Shown piece after piece: positions 15,295 to 23,751 of a DNA stretch of 64,000 nt. The stretch covers positions 1 through 64,000 of the forward strand of contig NZ_WBMT01000033.1 in the NCBI RefSeq assembly GCF_008923185.1. The letters are read 5' to 3'. The notes under the pieces were generated by a model that did not search any database, was not told the origin of the DNA, and was given only the letters and a program-made list of their open reading frames with translations. How positions within the stretch are numbered: position 1 is the stretch's first letter; each line of letters starts with the position of its first letter. This stretch comes from Actinomadura rudentiformis. Lineage in GTDB: Bacteria; Actinomycetota; Actinomycetes; Streptosporangiales; Streptosporangiaceae. The position numbers and the translations under genes were made by a program.

Positions 15295-16530
15295 TCACCA
15301 GGCGACGGGCAAAGCCTTCGGCTGCCGGATGACGCCTGTCCACTGCCAGACGAGGTCCTCAGGCGCCGCGGCAAGACGCAACGCGGGCATTTCCTCCAGG
15401 AACAGTTTGAAGGTGACTTGAAGCTCCATGCGGGCCAGTGGAGCGCCAGGGCAAACATGGGCTCCCGACACGAACGCGAGGTGCGGGTTCGGTGACCGCT
15501 CAAAGTCAATCCGCTGCGGGTCGGCGAAGACTCGCTCGTCCCGCGCCGCCATGTCATGTGACGGGATCACAAGCTCTCCGGCTCGGACAAGGACACCGCC
15601 GAGCTCCACGTCAACGAGGGCGCGCCGTGGCTGCGACGCTCCATAGATGCTGTTCGGAACGACGCGCAGCATCTCCTCGACCGCACCCGGCACCAGATCC
15701 GGCTGGCTACAAAGCCGACGGTAAAGCAATGTGCCGTCCTCATCGAGGCTGGTCAGCAGGAGGTAGGCGAACATCACGATGGACGCGGCGGTGCTCTCCC
15801 AGCCCGCCACGACCAGGCTCGCGCCGAGCAGAGCAGCCTCCTCCGCGGAGACCCCGGCGGCATCAGCGTTCGTGATGATCACCGACAGCAGGTCGTCGAC
15901 CGGAGCAGAGCGGCGCGCAGCCATGACCTCGGCCATGTAGCCACACATCGCGTACACGGCCGCCTGGTTCTTCTCGTGAGCACCGGGCCCAGTGGCCATC
16001 AAGCCCTGCCCCCATACCCGGAACTTGGAGCGATCCTCCTCAGGGATGCCGAGTTGCCCGCCGATGGTCCCCAGCGTCAACGGCATCGCAAAATCCTCGA
16101 ACAGGTCCGCCTTGCTGCCGGACGACATCATCCGGCGGAGGACATCAGCCGCGAGGCTCTCCACCATCGGCCGTAGCCGTTCGACCCGCGACGGAGTGAA
16201 CTCCTTGGCGACCAGCCCGCGGATCCGCCGGTGATGCTCCCCGTCCAGCGCGTTGATGATGGGCGACATCTTCAGGAAAGGCTTGACACCATCCGCCTGG
16301 GCCCGGCTGAACACCTCGCCGTTGCGGTACACCTCAAGACATTCCGGCATGCCCGTGACCAGCCACGCCTCAGTATCGGGCTGCCCCGCCGGAAGTGTGA
16401 CCTTGGCGAGGGGATTGCCCGCCAGCGCAAGGTGCGCCTGGGCGAGATCGAGAGGACCGGAGCCCGACCGATCGAACGGGAAGTGCGGACACTCGGACGC
16501 AGAAACACCAGGAGTATCGATCAAAGCCAC
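15295..16530 (-). CDS. Cytochrome P450
   Basis: 411 residues from GTG 16530, chosen for the GGAAGG six bases upstream and because homologous proteins begin near this point. The heme loop HLAFVSGAHVCPG (Cys near residue 359), the K-helix EEMLR and the I-helix AGWEST are all present. In the I-helix the usual acid-threonine pair is Glu-Ser. The protein lacks a membrane anchor, so it is a soluble bacterial class enzyme needing ferredoxin and reductase, neither of which is next to it. It monooxygenates an unknown small molecule; no biosynthetic cluster surrounds it. Confidence 0.92.
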   Translation of the reverse strand: MALIDTPGVSASECPHFPFDRSGSGPLDLAQAHLALAGNPLAKVTLPAGQPDTEAWLVTGMPECLEVYRNGEVFSRAQADGVKPFLKMSPIINALDGEHHRRIRGLVAKEFTPSRVERLRPMVESLAADVLRRMMSSGSKADLFEDFAMPLTLGTIGGQLGIPEEDRSKFRVWGQGLMATGPGAHEKNQAAVYAMCGYMAEVMAARRSAPVDDLLSVIITNADAAGVSAEEAALLGASLVVAGWESTAASIVMFAYLLLTSLDEDGTLLYRRLCSQPDLVPGAVEEMLRVVPNSIYGASQPRRALVDVELGGVLVRAGELVIPSHDMAARDERVFADPQRIDFERSPNPHLAFVSGAHVCPGAPLARMELQVTFKLFLEEMPALRLAAAPEDLVWQWTGVIRQPKALPVAW

Positions 16531-17243
16531 GTCGGCACCTTCCGAACGGGCTCCTCTGCTGCTGAACAAGAGATCATCAGAGAATGGAAGTTCTGTCAAC
16601 GGGTGGCTTCGTGAGAATTCAATGGGCGGTGAGCCGCCGTCGACCGGAAGAGCACATCCGTGCTTTATGGTCATATTTGCTCGCCGTTACGCGGGTAGGC
16701 AGCGAGGTCCCAGAACAAAGCTCCTCTGCTGCAACTGCCTACTCCGGCGTGGCCGAGCCCTCCAGCAGGAAGCTGACCCCCGTACCTTCAATGTTGACGG
16801 AGCCGCCGAACGCTCGCCTCGATCAACCAGTTACCAGCCCCACGGCAGTCCCAGCGCCGACGCCGGCCTGGCGTTCACCTCGCGCACCTTGGGACTGGCT
16901 CGGGCCGCCGTGTCCGCTGTCGGCCGCGGCATCGACGTCGCCGTACAGGCACGGTGGAGATGGGAGAGCTTGTCGAGCACTGCACGGTGCTGGATAGCGG
17001 GCTGGAGCGTTCCCCCGTGGCGACGAGCCGATACCCGCCAAGCTCTTCCGTCACCACACCTGCCAAGCTACGACAGCCCTCGCCACTCGCGACTTGACCG
17101 CCAATGTGACCTGAAATGTCGTTGATCGTCGATAGTCTTTCGCCGTAACCGAGATGCGGACCGCCGGACTTCCACCGATCCCCTGATCACGGACATGTCC
17201 CCAATACCGCACGAGATCTTCGTGCTGCCTGGGGGTAGGTCCC
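16531..17243. other. Long intergenic region, no convincing gene
   Basis: About 710 bases between the P450 and the DUF2075 gene. Frames exist but are interrupted and lack ribosome sites. A minus-strand piece near 16750-16815 (GGSVNIEGTGVSFLLEGSA) looks protein-like but has stops on both sides and may be a relic. GGGGGTAGG near 17231 is the ribosome site of the next gene. Confidence 0.45.
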
Positions 17244-19127
17244 GTGACGGTCTTCCGTCGCACCGCGGAAGCGCTGCTGTCTCCGTTGGAACAGCAACTC
17301 AGCTCGATCCTTGCCGAGCATCTGAAGATGGCCGCGAACCTCAACGTGTCGGACTCGGAGAAGCGGGCCTGGGACCGAAGCCTCCCCATCCTCGCCCACG
17401 ACCTCGTTGAGGCCGGGCTCGGCCAGGTCGAGATGCTCATCGAGTACCAGCTGCCCCTGACGAGCAAACGCGCCGACGTAGTCCTCGCCGGAGTAGATCG
17501 CCGCACCGGTGGCGACGCATACGTGGTGGTCGAGCTTAAACAATGGAGCCACGCCGAAGTCTGGGAAGACGATGAGCGCCGCGTCCTCGTCCAGAACATG
17601 ACGGGCAAGCCCAAGCTGCACCCGTCCCTCCAGGCCAAGGGCTACAGCGACTACATCCTGGACTTCCTCTCGGTCCTGGCCGACCACCCGGACGCACTCC
17701 ACGCCGTCGCCTACCTCCACAACGCGGCGCGCAACGACGTCATCGACCTCTACGACGTGGTCGAGGACAACCGCACGCGTCTCTTCACCCAGACCACCCG
17801 CGGCGCGTTCGTCGATTACCTCCGCGACCGATTCGCCCCCGCACCCGGCGCCCCCGCGGCGGACCGCCTCCTCTCCAGCGAGGTGAGGCCCTCCAAGCAG
17901 CTCCTCAAGCTCGCCGCCGAAGAGATCAGGAACCGCGAACAGTTCACCCTCCTGGCCGAACAGCGCCTCGCGTACGAAATGGTCCTGCACGCCGTCGACA
18001 AGGCTCAGCACGAAGACCTGAAGACCGTCGTCGTCATCACCGGCGGTCCAGGCAGCGGCAAGAGCGTCATCGCCCTCTCCCTCCTGGGCGAACTCTCCCG
18101 CCAGGGCCGCTCAGTACTCCACGCCACCGGCTCCAAGTCGTTCACCCAGACCATGCGGCGCTACGTGGCCAAGGGCTCCAGCAAGACCAAGGCCATGTTC
18201 AAGTACTTCAACAACTTCATGGAGGCCAAGAAGAACGGCCTCGACGTCCTCATCTGCGACGAGGCTCACCGCATCCGCGAAGTCTCCGCCAACCGCTACA
18301 CCGCCGCCCGCCTGCGCACCGGCCGCCCTCAGGTGGACGAACTGATCGACGCCGCCCGCGTCCCCGTCTTCCTCCTCGACGAGCACCAGGTCGTACGCCC
18401 CGGCGAGATGGGCACCGTCGCCCAGATCCAAGCCCAAGCCGAATCCAAGGGCCTCACCGTCCACCACGTCTCCCTGGACGAGCAATTCCGCTGCGGCGGC
18501 AGCCGCAAATACGAAGAGTGGGTCCTGGCCCTCCTAGGCCTAGATGGCGACACCCCCACCCCCTGGGAAGGCGACGACCACTTCGACGTAACCCTCGCCG
18601 ACTCCCCCTACGACCTGGAAGCCCAGCTCAAAACCCAGCAGTCCCACGGCTATTCCGCCCGCATGACCGCCGGCTTCTGCTGGCCCTGGAGCGACCCCCA
18701 GAAGAACCACCTAGGCCAGCCCACCACCCTCGTCTCGGACGTCGTCATCGGCGAGTGGGCCCGCCCTTGGAACGTCAAAGGTGATCGCTCGATCGGCGAC
18801 GCCCCGCCCAGCGACCTCTGGGCCACCCACGAGGGCGGCTTCGACCAGGTCGGCTGTGTCTACACCGCGCAAGGCTTCGAGTACGACTGGAACGGCGTCA
18901 TCCTGGGCCCCGACCTCATCTACCGCGACGGCTCTCTGATCACCGTCCGCTCAGCCAGCAAAGACCCCGCCCTCAAACCCAAAACCGTCACAGACACCCA
19001 AGCCGACCGCCTGATCCGCAACACCTACAAGGTCCTCCTAACGAGAGGCATGGCCGGCACCATCCTCTACTCCACCGACCCCGAAACCCAGACCTACCTC
19101 GCAGGGCTACTCCGAGCCGAACACTGA
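17244..19127 (+). CDS. DUF2075 (Schlafen group 3-type) NTPase with nuclease-like N-terminus
   Basis: 627 residues from GTG 17244 (GGGGGTAGG upstream). The N-terminal 200 residues contain RADVVLAG and AYVVVELKQW, a D...ExK arrangement typical of PD-(D/E)XK nucleases. The DUF2075 ATPase follows: Walker A GGPGSGKS near residue 268, Walker B LICDEAH near 335, an LDEHQ sensor-like segment, LDEQFRC, and the C-terminal VLLTRGM motif of superfamily 1 helicases. Family members appear in phage-defence and mobile contexts. The likely action is ATP-driven processing of DNA or RNA in the cytosol. It is monocistronic, so if defensive it acts alone. Confidence 0.85.
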   Translation: MTVFRRTAEALLSPLEQQLSSILAEHLKMAANLNVSDSEKRAWDRSLPILAHDLVEAGLGQVEMLIEYQLPLTSKRADVVLAGVDRRTGGDAYVVVELKQWSHAEVWEDDERRVLVQNMTGKPKLHPSLQAKGYSDYILDFLSVLADHPDALHAVAYLHNAARNDVIDLYDVVEDNRTRLFTQTTRGAFVDYLRDRFAPAPGAPAADRLLSSEVRPSKQLLKLAAEEIRNREQFTLLAEQRLAYEMVLHAVDKAQHEDLKTVVVITGGPGSGKSVIALSLLGELSRQGRSVLHATGSKSFTQTMRRYVAKGSSKTKAMFKYFNNFMEAKKNGLDVLICDEAHRIREVSANRYTAARLRTGRPQVDELIDAARVPVFLLDEHQVVRPGEMGTVAQIQAQAESKGLTVHHVSLDEQFRCGGSRKYEEWVLALLGLDGDTPTPWEGDDHFDVTLADSPYDLEAQLKTQQSHGYSARMTAGFCWPWSDPQKNHLGQPTTLVSDVVIGEWARPWNVKGDRSIGDAPPSDLWATHEGGFDQVGCVYTAQGFEYDWNGVILGPDLIYRDGSLITVRSASKDPALKPKTVTDTQADRLIRNTYKVLLTRGMAGTILYSTDPETQTYLAGLLRAEH

Positions 19128-19267
19128 CCAAGCACCCCTGTCGAGATTCCGAAGGAACCTCAGCTTCTTGGGCGGCTTGGCCGATCTGGCTAGGGCCGGT
19201 ACGAACTCAGGAGGGCCGGGAGCTGGGCAGCTAGGTTCAAGCGTGACTGCACCAATGCCCGATGTGT

Positions 19268-19780
19268 TCAGGTGTCCTGCTGAGCGTAGGGCGGCACCGA
19301 AGCGCGGAGCCGTCGGGCGACGCGCAGCACCTCATCGCGATGCTTGGCTGAGACCAACCAGCCTGGCAGTCTCGGCAACATGCCGTCCGGGTCGGGGCCT
19401 GACCTGCGAAGGCGGGCTCCGATGTAGGAGTCCAGCAGATCAAGGTGTTCGAGGTTGTAGGCCCACAGAGTGCGTCTGCGGCAGGTGCTCCGCAGCCACA
19501 GCGCGAATCCGGCGTGAGGATCACGCCATGGTCTGGTCAGCACACGCTGCTCGTCTTTGAACATGCCGCAGTTCGGGCAACGCAGACGGCGTTCGAATTC
19601 TGGGGAAGCCGTGTTCGGAGGAGCCAGAGCCACCTGTAGGCACGCAAAGGCGTTCAGTTGGCTCGCCACGATCGCGCAGCCATCGCACCTGGGACATCGC
19701 ACGAGGATCCGATTCGAGAACTGCTGCGCCCAAACGCCAGGATCACGAAACTGGCCAACATCCTGCCGCTGCGCCTGCAT
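19268..19780 (-). CDS. Zinc-ribbon protein (hypothetical)
   Basis: 170 residues. Two knuckle pairs, CPRCDGC near residues 30-36 and CPNCGMF near 69-75, form a TFIIB-style zinc ribbon. The second half has the string RDPHAGFALWL, LWAYNLEHLDLLDSYIGARLR and LPRLPGWLVSAKHRDEVLR, a conserved layout in a family of uncharacterised bacterial zinc-ribbon proteins. Cytosolic. No partner genes are near. The family is recognised by pattern but has no known function. Confidence 0.7.
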   Translation of the reverse strand: MQAQRQDVGQFRDPGVWAQQFSNRILVRCPRCDGCAIVASQLNAFACLQVALAPPNTASPEFERRLRCPNCGMFKDEQRVLTRPWRDPHAGFALWLRSTCRRRTLWAYNLEHLDLLDSYIGARLRRSGPDPDGMLPRLPGWLVSAKHRDEVLRVARRLRASVPPYAQQDT

Positions 19781-19932
19781 GGCCCAAGTGTCGAACGGCC
19801 CATTGAAATCGGCAATCCGAATTGGGTGTGGTCGGTCTCGTCGACCTTGACGCGCTGCTTCGTAGCGGGTTCGGGTCTGGGTCTTTGCCCCTCAGTGGCA
19901 CCCGTTGACAGGGTGATCGCGGTGGCGCCAGC

Positions 19933-21105
19933 ATGATCGACATGCTTCGGCGACTTTCGATCATCGCGGTGACCGCGGCGGTGGCCATACAACCGTTCGC
20001 CCACGTCGGCGCGGAAACGCGAATGCCCGCAGCCGGCTCTGCGAAGGCCCCCACGTCAGGAGCCCTGGGCGCGAACTTCAACCAGAACCTGGACGCGCTG
20101 GACTATCGCGAGTTGAACGAGGCGCGAGTCAGGTGGGTGCGCGGATTCTTCCCGATGCCGGCGGCCGACCAGGGTGCCCCCGCCAAGCACGTCGCGATCC
20201 GCACGATCAGCGACGCGGCCAGGCGTGGCCACGACACGATCCTGAGCCTGAAGTTCCCCTACAACGGCACGTCGTTCCCCAAGCCGGGCAGCCCGAGGAT
20301 GCGGGCGGAGCTGGTCAGGCTGAACAAGGTGCTGCCGCTGGTCATGGGCAAGGTCGACATTCTGACCATCGGCAACGAGCCGTTCATCGAGAGCAAGCCG
20401 GCCGAACGTGACCAGCGGCTCAATGTGTTCTACGAGACCGTCGCCAAGCACGTGATCAGCTTCCGGAGCCAGCGCTGCGGCGTGAAATGCGGCACGGCGC
20501 TCTACATGGGCGCGCTCAACCGGATCCACCAGCCGGCCCAGCGCACACCCGCGGTCGCGCGCTGGATGGCCTTCGTACGCAAGACGCCGGAGATCAAGGG
20601 TGTGGACATCCACCCGCACGTCCCCGCCTCGCGCGACGCCAAGGCCTTCGTCGACTACATCCTGCCGAAGATGCGCAAGGACCAGAAGTTCCTGGTGACC
20701 GAGTTCTCGCTGATGCCGCTCTGGCGCCAGCACATGACCGACTCGGTCCCCGCCTCGTTCACCACCAAGTACGGGTTCCCGAAGGGCACCAAGGTCTGGC
20801 AGGTGATCAAGGCCGCCATCGATAAGCCGTTCAGTGAACGGAAGTGGGCCGACTTCCTGGGCGCCTGCCCGTGGTTCGCCAAGCAGTCGGGCTTTCTGCG
20901 CGAGCAGATGAAGCTGTACCGCGGCACCGGCCGGCTGGCGGTCGCCACATACGCCTTCAAGCAGGACGACCTGATGGTGAAGAACTGGGGCCCGAAGAAG
21001 GACCCGTGGCTGCTCAACAGCGTCTACGCCCGCTACACCGTGCAGCCGCGCGGCGAGCTGTCCGGCCGCAGCCCCTGGTTCCGCTCCTTCCGCGCCCTGC
21101 AGTAG
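19933..21105 (+). CDS. Secreted glycoside hydrolase-like protein (TIM-barrel type)
   Basis: 390 residues with a Sec signal (about 1-28, SIIAVTAAVAIQPFAHVGA). The mature part follows the clan GH-A plan: WVRGFF at the barrel start, LTIGNEPFIES giving the acid/base Glu near residue 149, IHPHVP, and FLVTEFSLMP giving a second Glu near 257 as possible nucleophile. An extracellular sugar-cleaving role is likely, substrate unknown. It could also be a non-enzymatic relative. Single gene between unrelated neighbours. Confidence 0.7.
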   Translation: MIDMLRRLSIIAVTAAVAIQPFAHVGAETRMPAAGSAKAPTSGALGANFNQNLDALDYRELNEARVRWVRGFFPMPAADQGAPAKHVAIRTISDAARRGHDTILSLKFPYNGTSFPKPGSPRMRAELVRLNKVLPLVMGKVDILTIGNEPFIESKPAERDQRLNVFYETVAKHVISFRSQRCGVKCGTALYMGALNRIHQPAQRTPAVARWMAFVRKTPEIKGVDIHPHVPASRDAKAFVDYILPKMRKDQKFLVTEFSLMPLWRQHMTDSVPASFTTKYGFPKGTKVWQVIKAAIDKPFSERKWADFLGACPWFAKQSGFLREQMKLYRGTGRLAVATYAFKQDDLMVKNWGPKKDPWLLNSVYARYTVQPRGELSGRSPWFRSFRALQ

Positions 21106-21129
21106 GCCCCGACCATGACGGCATCACCG

Positions 21130-21590
21130 TCCTCACTGAAATCCGCGCTGTCCCTAGCCTGGTCGACGGCTGGCGCTCCACCCGTGCCAGCTCCAGGGCC
21201 TTTGGTGTCGAGGCGGAAAGAACTGCTCATCCAAGCGAACGTCTGGCTGCAAGTAGCCACAGATGCGACGGCCGACGCGCGGGTCTTCGCCGCCAACACT
21301 GATGCTCTGGCCGACCGCTTTCACGCCTGAACGACCAGGTCATCGACGCTCGGCGTTCGCACTAGCTGGCTGATGCCAAGCGTGAGGCCGAGCAGCACAA
21401 TCGTCGCATTGACACGTTGGCGGCGGGTCTCCGCGAGGGGGATCGGCATGCTGTCAGCGAATACATGGACATGGTGCTTCGGCGGTCGTACTATCCGCGA
21501 GGTTTCCTAACGAGCGCAAAGCCGACGATGTGCCCGAGTCCTCGTTGGGACAGCGAACCCTGGGACCTGCTCAATGCCGGTAGTCCATGG
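21130..21590 (+). pseudogene. Relic of an Mrr-like restriction endonuclease (coiled-coil N-terminal part)
   Basis: Three frames together give a recognisable string: RRKELLIQANVWLQ at 21210, then LNDQVIDAR, KREAEQHNRRIDTLAAGLREGDRHAVSEY, VLRRSYYPRGF, and after another shift NERKADDVPESSLGQ. This is the coiled-coil and YPxGF...VPES part of actinobacterial Mrr-like PD-(D/E)XK restriction enzymes. Stops near 21328 and 21361 and at least two frame changes break it, and the catalytic domain is missing. It is a dead remnant. Confidence 0.5.
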
Positions 21591-21701
21591 TCATTGGGCT
21601 GTTACACGGTGAGGGCGCCGACCCAGAAGATGATCTGGATTATCAGGAGGCTTGCGCCGATGATGCTGAGCGCTCTCGGGAGACGATGCACCAGTCGGAC
21701 G

Positions 21702-22661
21702 TTAGCTCGCCTTAGAGACGATGGAGAGACCCGCCCGGCGGGCCTCTTCGACACTCGCATGCAGAGCCTCCTCAATGAGACGTGCTCGTTCGGTCAAGTC
21801 GTTGATCTCGGCCAAGGCCAACTCGTCGCGGACCGTGCGGGCCAAGAGCTCGCGGTAGTCGTCGTTGCTTTCGGCCAAAGCTTGGATGGCGCGCAACTCG
21901 AGCAGTGCCTCATCAGCGGCACGAGTGCGTGCGGCGTAACCTTCCAACGACTCGATGCGTTTGGCCACTGATTCGGTTGCCAAATGCAATGCCTTTTGCT
22001 GCGGTCTCAGTGCCTCGACGACCCTCGGGGTGCTCAGGCCAAGTGATCCCCTCGCTTGCATCGCGCGAAGACGGCTCACCTCCGCAAGCGTCTGGGCGAC
22101 GTCCCAGAGTTGGCGCGGAAGCGTCACTGTGTTGCGCACCTCGTCCAGCAGTCCTTCGCGATGCACGTGTGAGCCGAACACCGTTGCCACAGCAGTTTGC
22201 GCACGTTCCAGCAATACTTGCGCCTGGTCATCCAGGTCCTGGGGCCGGATGTACCGCCCTTGGTACCGACGCATCAGTTTTGGCAGCTGCGGCTCACCCG
22301 ACAGCGTCAGAACGACCAGGAATGCGATCAGTTGCAGCGGCACCCCGATCACGGTGTTGAAGGCAAGGCCGTAGAGGCCGAAGAACAAGATGGGGCAGAA
22401 GACCGCAACCTGGGCCGCGAAGCCCAGGAGCCTGATCCACTTGGTGAACGGCCAGCACGCCAGGGTCGGCAAGTAAACCCACACAGGAGCCTGCGCCAAC
22501 GCCAGGCCAGCCACCTTCAGTCCACGCCCACCGAATCGCGGCCGGGGAATCGTGATGAACGGCGGCGGCAGCATCCGCTCGTGAGCGACGAGGATCGTTC
22601 GCTCAGGCTCGGGGATGTCCGGATCGAATACCACGGGGACCGGATGGACAGGATTCGTCAT
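21702..22661 (-). CDS. Membrane protein with C-terminal coiled coil
   Basis: 319 residues from ATG 22661 with GAGGGG before it. The N-terminal 45 residues are proline-rich and cytoplasmic. Hydrophobic stretches at about 48-66, 76-100 and 104-120 form two or three membrane helices. From 140 to the end it is almost wholly helical and charged, with long heptad-like runs (EALRPQQKALHLATESVAKRIESLE is typical), suggesting a cytoplasmic coiled coil. Family not recognised. It could be a membrane-tethered scaffold or part of an otherwise lost defence locus next to the Mrr relic. Confidence 0.65.
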   Translation of the reverse strand: MTNPVHPVPVVFDPDIPEPERTILVAHERMLPPPFITIPRPRFGGRGLKVAGLALAQAPVWVYLPTLACWPFTKWIRLLGFAAQVAVFCPILFFGLYGLAFNTVIGVPLQLIAFLVVLTLSGEPQLPKLMRRYQGRYIRPQDLDDQAQVLLERAQTAVATVFGSHVHREGLLDEVRNTVTLPRQLWDVAQTLAEVSRLRAMQARGSLGLSTPRVVEALRPQQKALHLATESVAKRIESLEGYAARTRAADEALLELRAIQALAESNDDYRELLARTVRDELALAEINDLTERARLIEEALHASVEEARRAGLSIVSKAS

Positions 22662-23751
22662 GGTGTCCCCTCGTAGAGGCGGAACCGGGGCACCCTGCCC
22701 TCATCGGCCGCCTGCGATCGACAAGTGTCCACCTTCGCCCTACAGCCTAGGTCTGGCCTTTCCGCTGCGCCTCCGTACGTTCGCTTACGCCAGGCGGTGA
22801 GCGGCTTGGGCGGTACGCGGGGTATGTCGCCAGCAAGCCGAGAGCTCCCCATGGAACCTCCCTGAGTCGAGAAGGACGAACTGGCGTCCGTCTGACGCAC
22901 TACAAGGCGACTTGGTTCGCTTCGTGCCCGCGGCCCCGCTGATGCTTGGCGCGCGGCACCGTGCCAAGGCTCGCATGTGATGCCGACGATGGCGCTGTCC
23001 ATGCCCAGACGCAGGAAGACATCCGTGGGCAGCACGTCCGGACGGCTGGAACGACGGCTATCCCTTTGGCGCCAGCGGCCTTGGCGGTGGGCGAGGCCTT
23101 GAGTGCGGCGCGCCATCATCGCCGGGCGCGTTGAGGCGAGGGACCGCGCTCTCTCCCAGACCTCCGGGCGGTCGCAGATCGGCAGCAGGTTCAGGCGTCC
23201 ATGGCTTGCCGGGAGGAACGCTGGGGCGCGATGACGGCGCCTGGCAGCGGTCGGGGGTGAAGGCCGTCACTGCCGGGAGCAGGCGGCTATCAGCGGGCGA
23301 GTGGAGATCCGAGATCTGCGGGTGGTGGCGCTGTGTGCTGGTCGACGCTGGCGCCGGGGCAAGGCGGCCATGAAGCCGGAAGATCGTTTTCTTGGGCGCC
23401 CGATTGACCTGCGGGGCAGCGAACTCTATTCGGCCATCCTGCTCGGCCAGGCCGTCGATCAATTAGCCATTTTAATCGAGCGATAAGTCAGCTGAATTCT
23501 TGGGACCTCGTGCCGGGATGGCACTATGGCGGCCGCAAGGCGACAGATCGACCAGCCTCGATCACGATTTGTGTCCGCGCGAATACTTTTTAGTTTTGGG
23601 CAACCATTGGGAGCCTCTCGGACATCTATAGATAAGTCATGGAGTTCAGGCGGTCGCGGGTCTGCGTTCCTCATTGGAACGGCTCGCGGCCGCACCCCCG
23701 CCTGCCCCGAAGTTGCGCGATAGCTCGCGAATATGTGTCTGGAGGATTCCC
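22662..23751. other. Long region without an intact gene
   Basis: Nearly 1.1 kb. Frames are present but none has a credible start and known sequence; fragments on the minus strand may be decayed coding DNA. The last ~180 bases (from about 23460) are clearly richer in A/T and probably hold the promoter of the lysyl oxidase-like gene. Confidence 0.45.

Noticed and set aside
16584-16997. Plus-strand open frame upstream of the P450
   Set aside because: Starts within the P450 leader region, low-complexity Pro/Ala product, no ribosome site; typical GC-driven chance frame.
22658-23119. Minus-strand frame with transposase-like flavour
   Set aside because: I could not match any block to a known transposase family and saw no inverted ends; left as unassigned.
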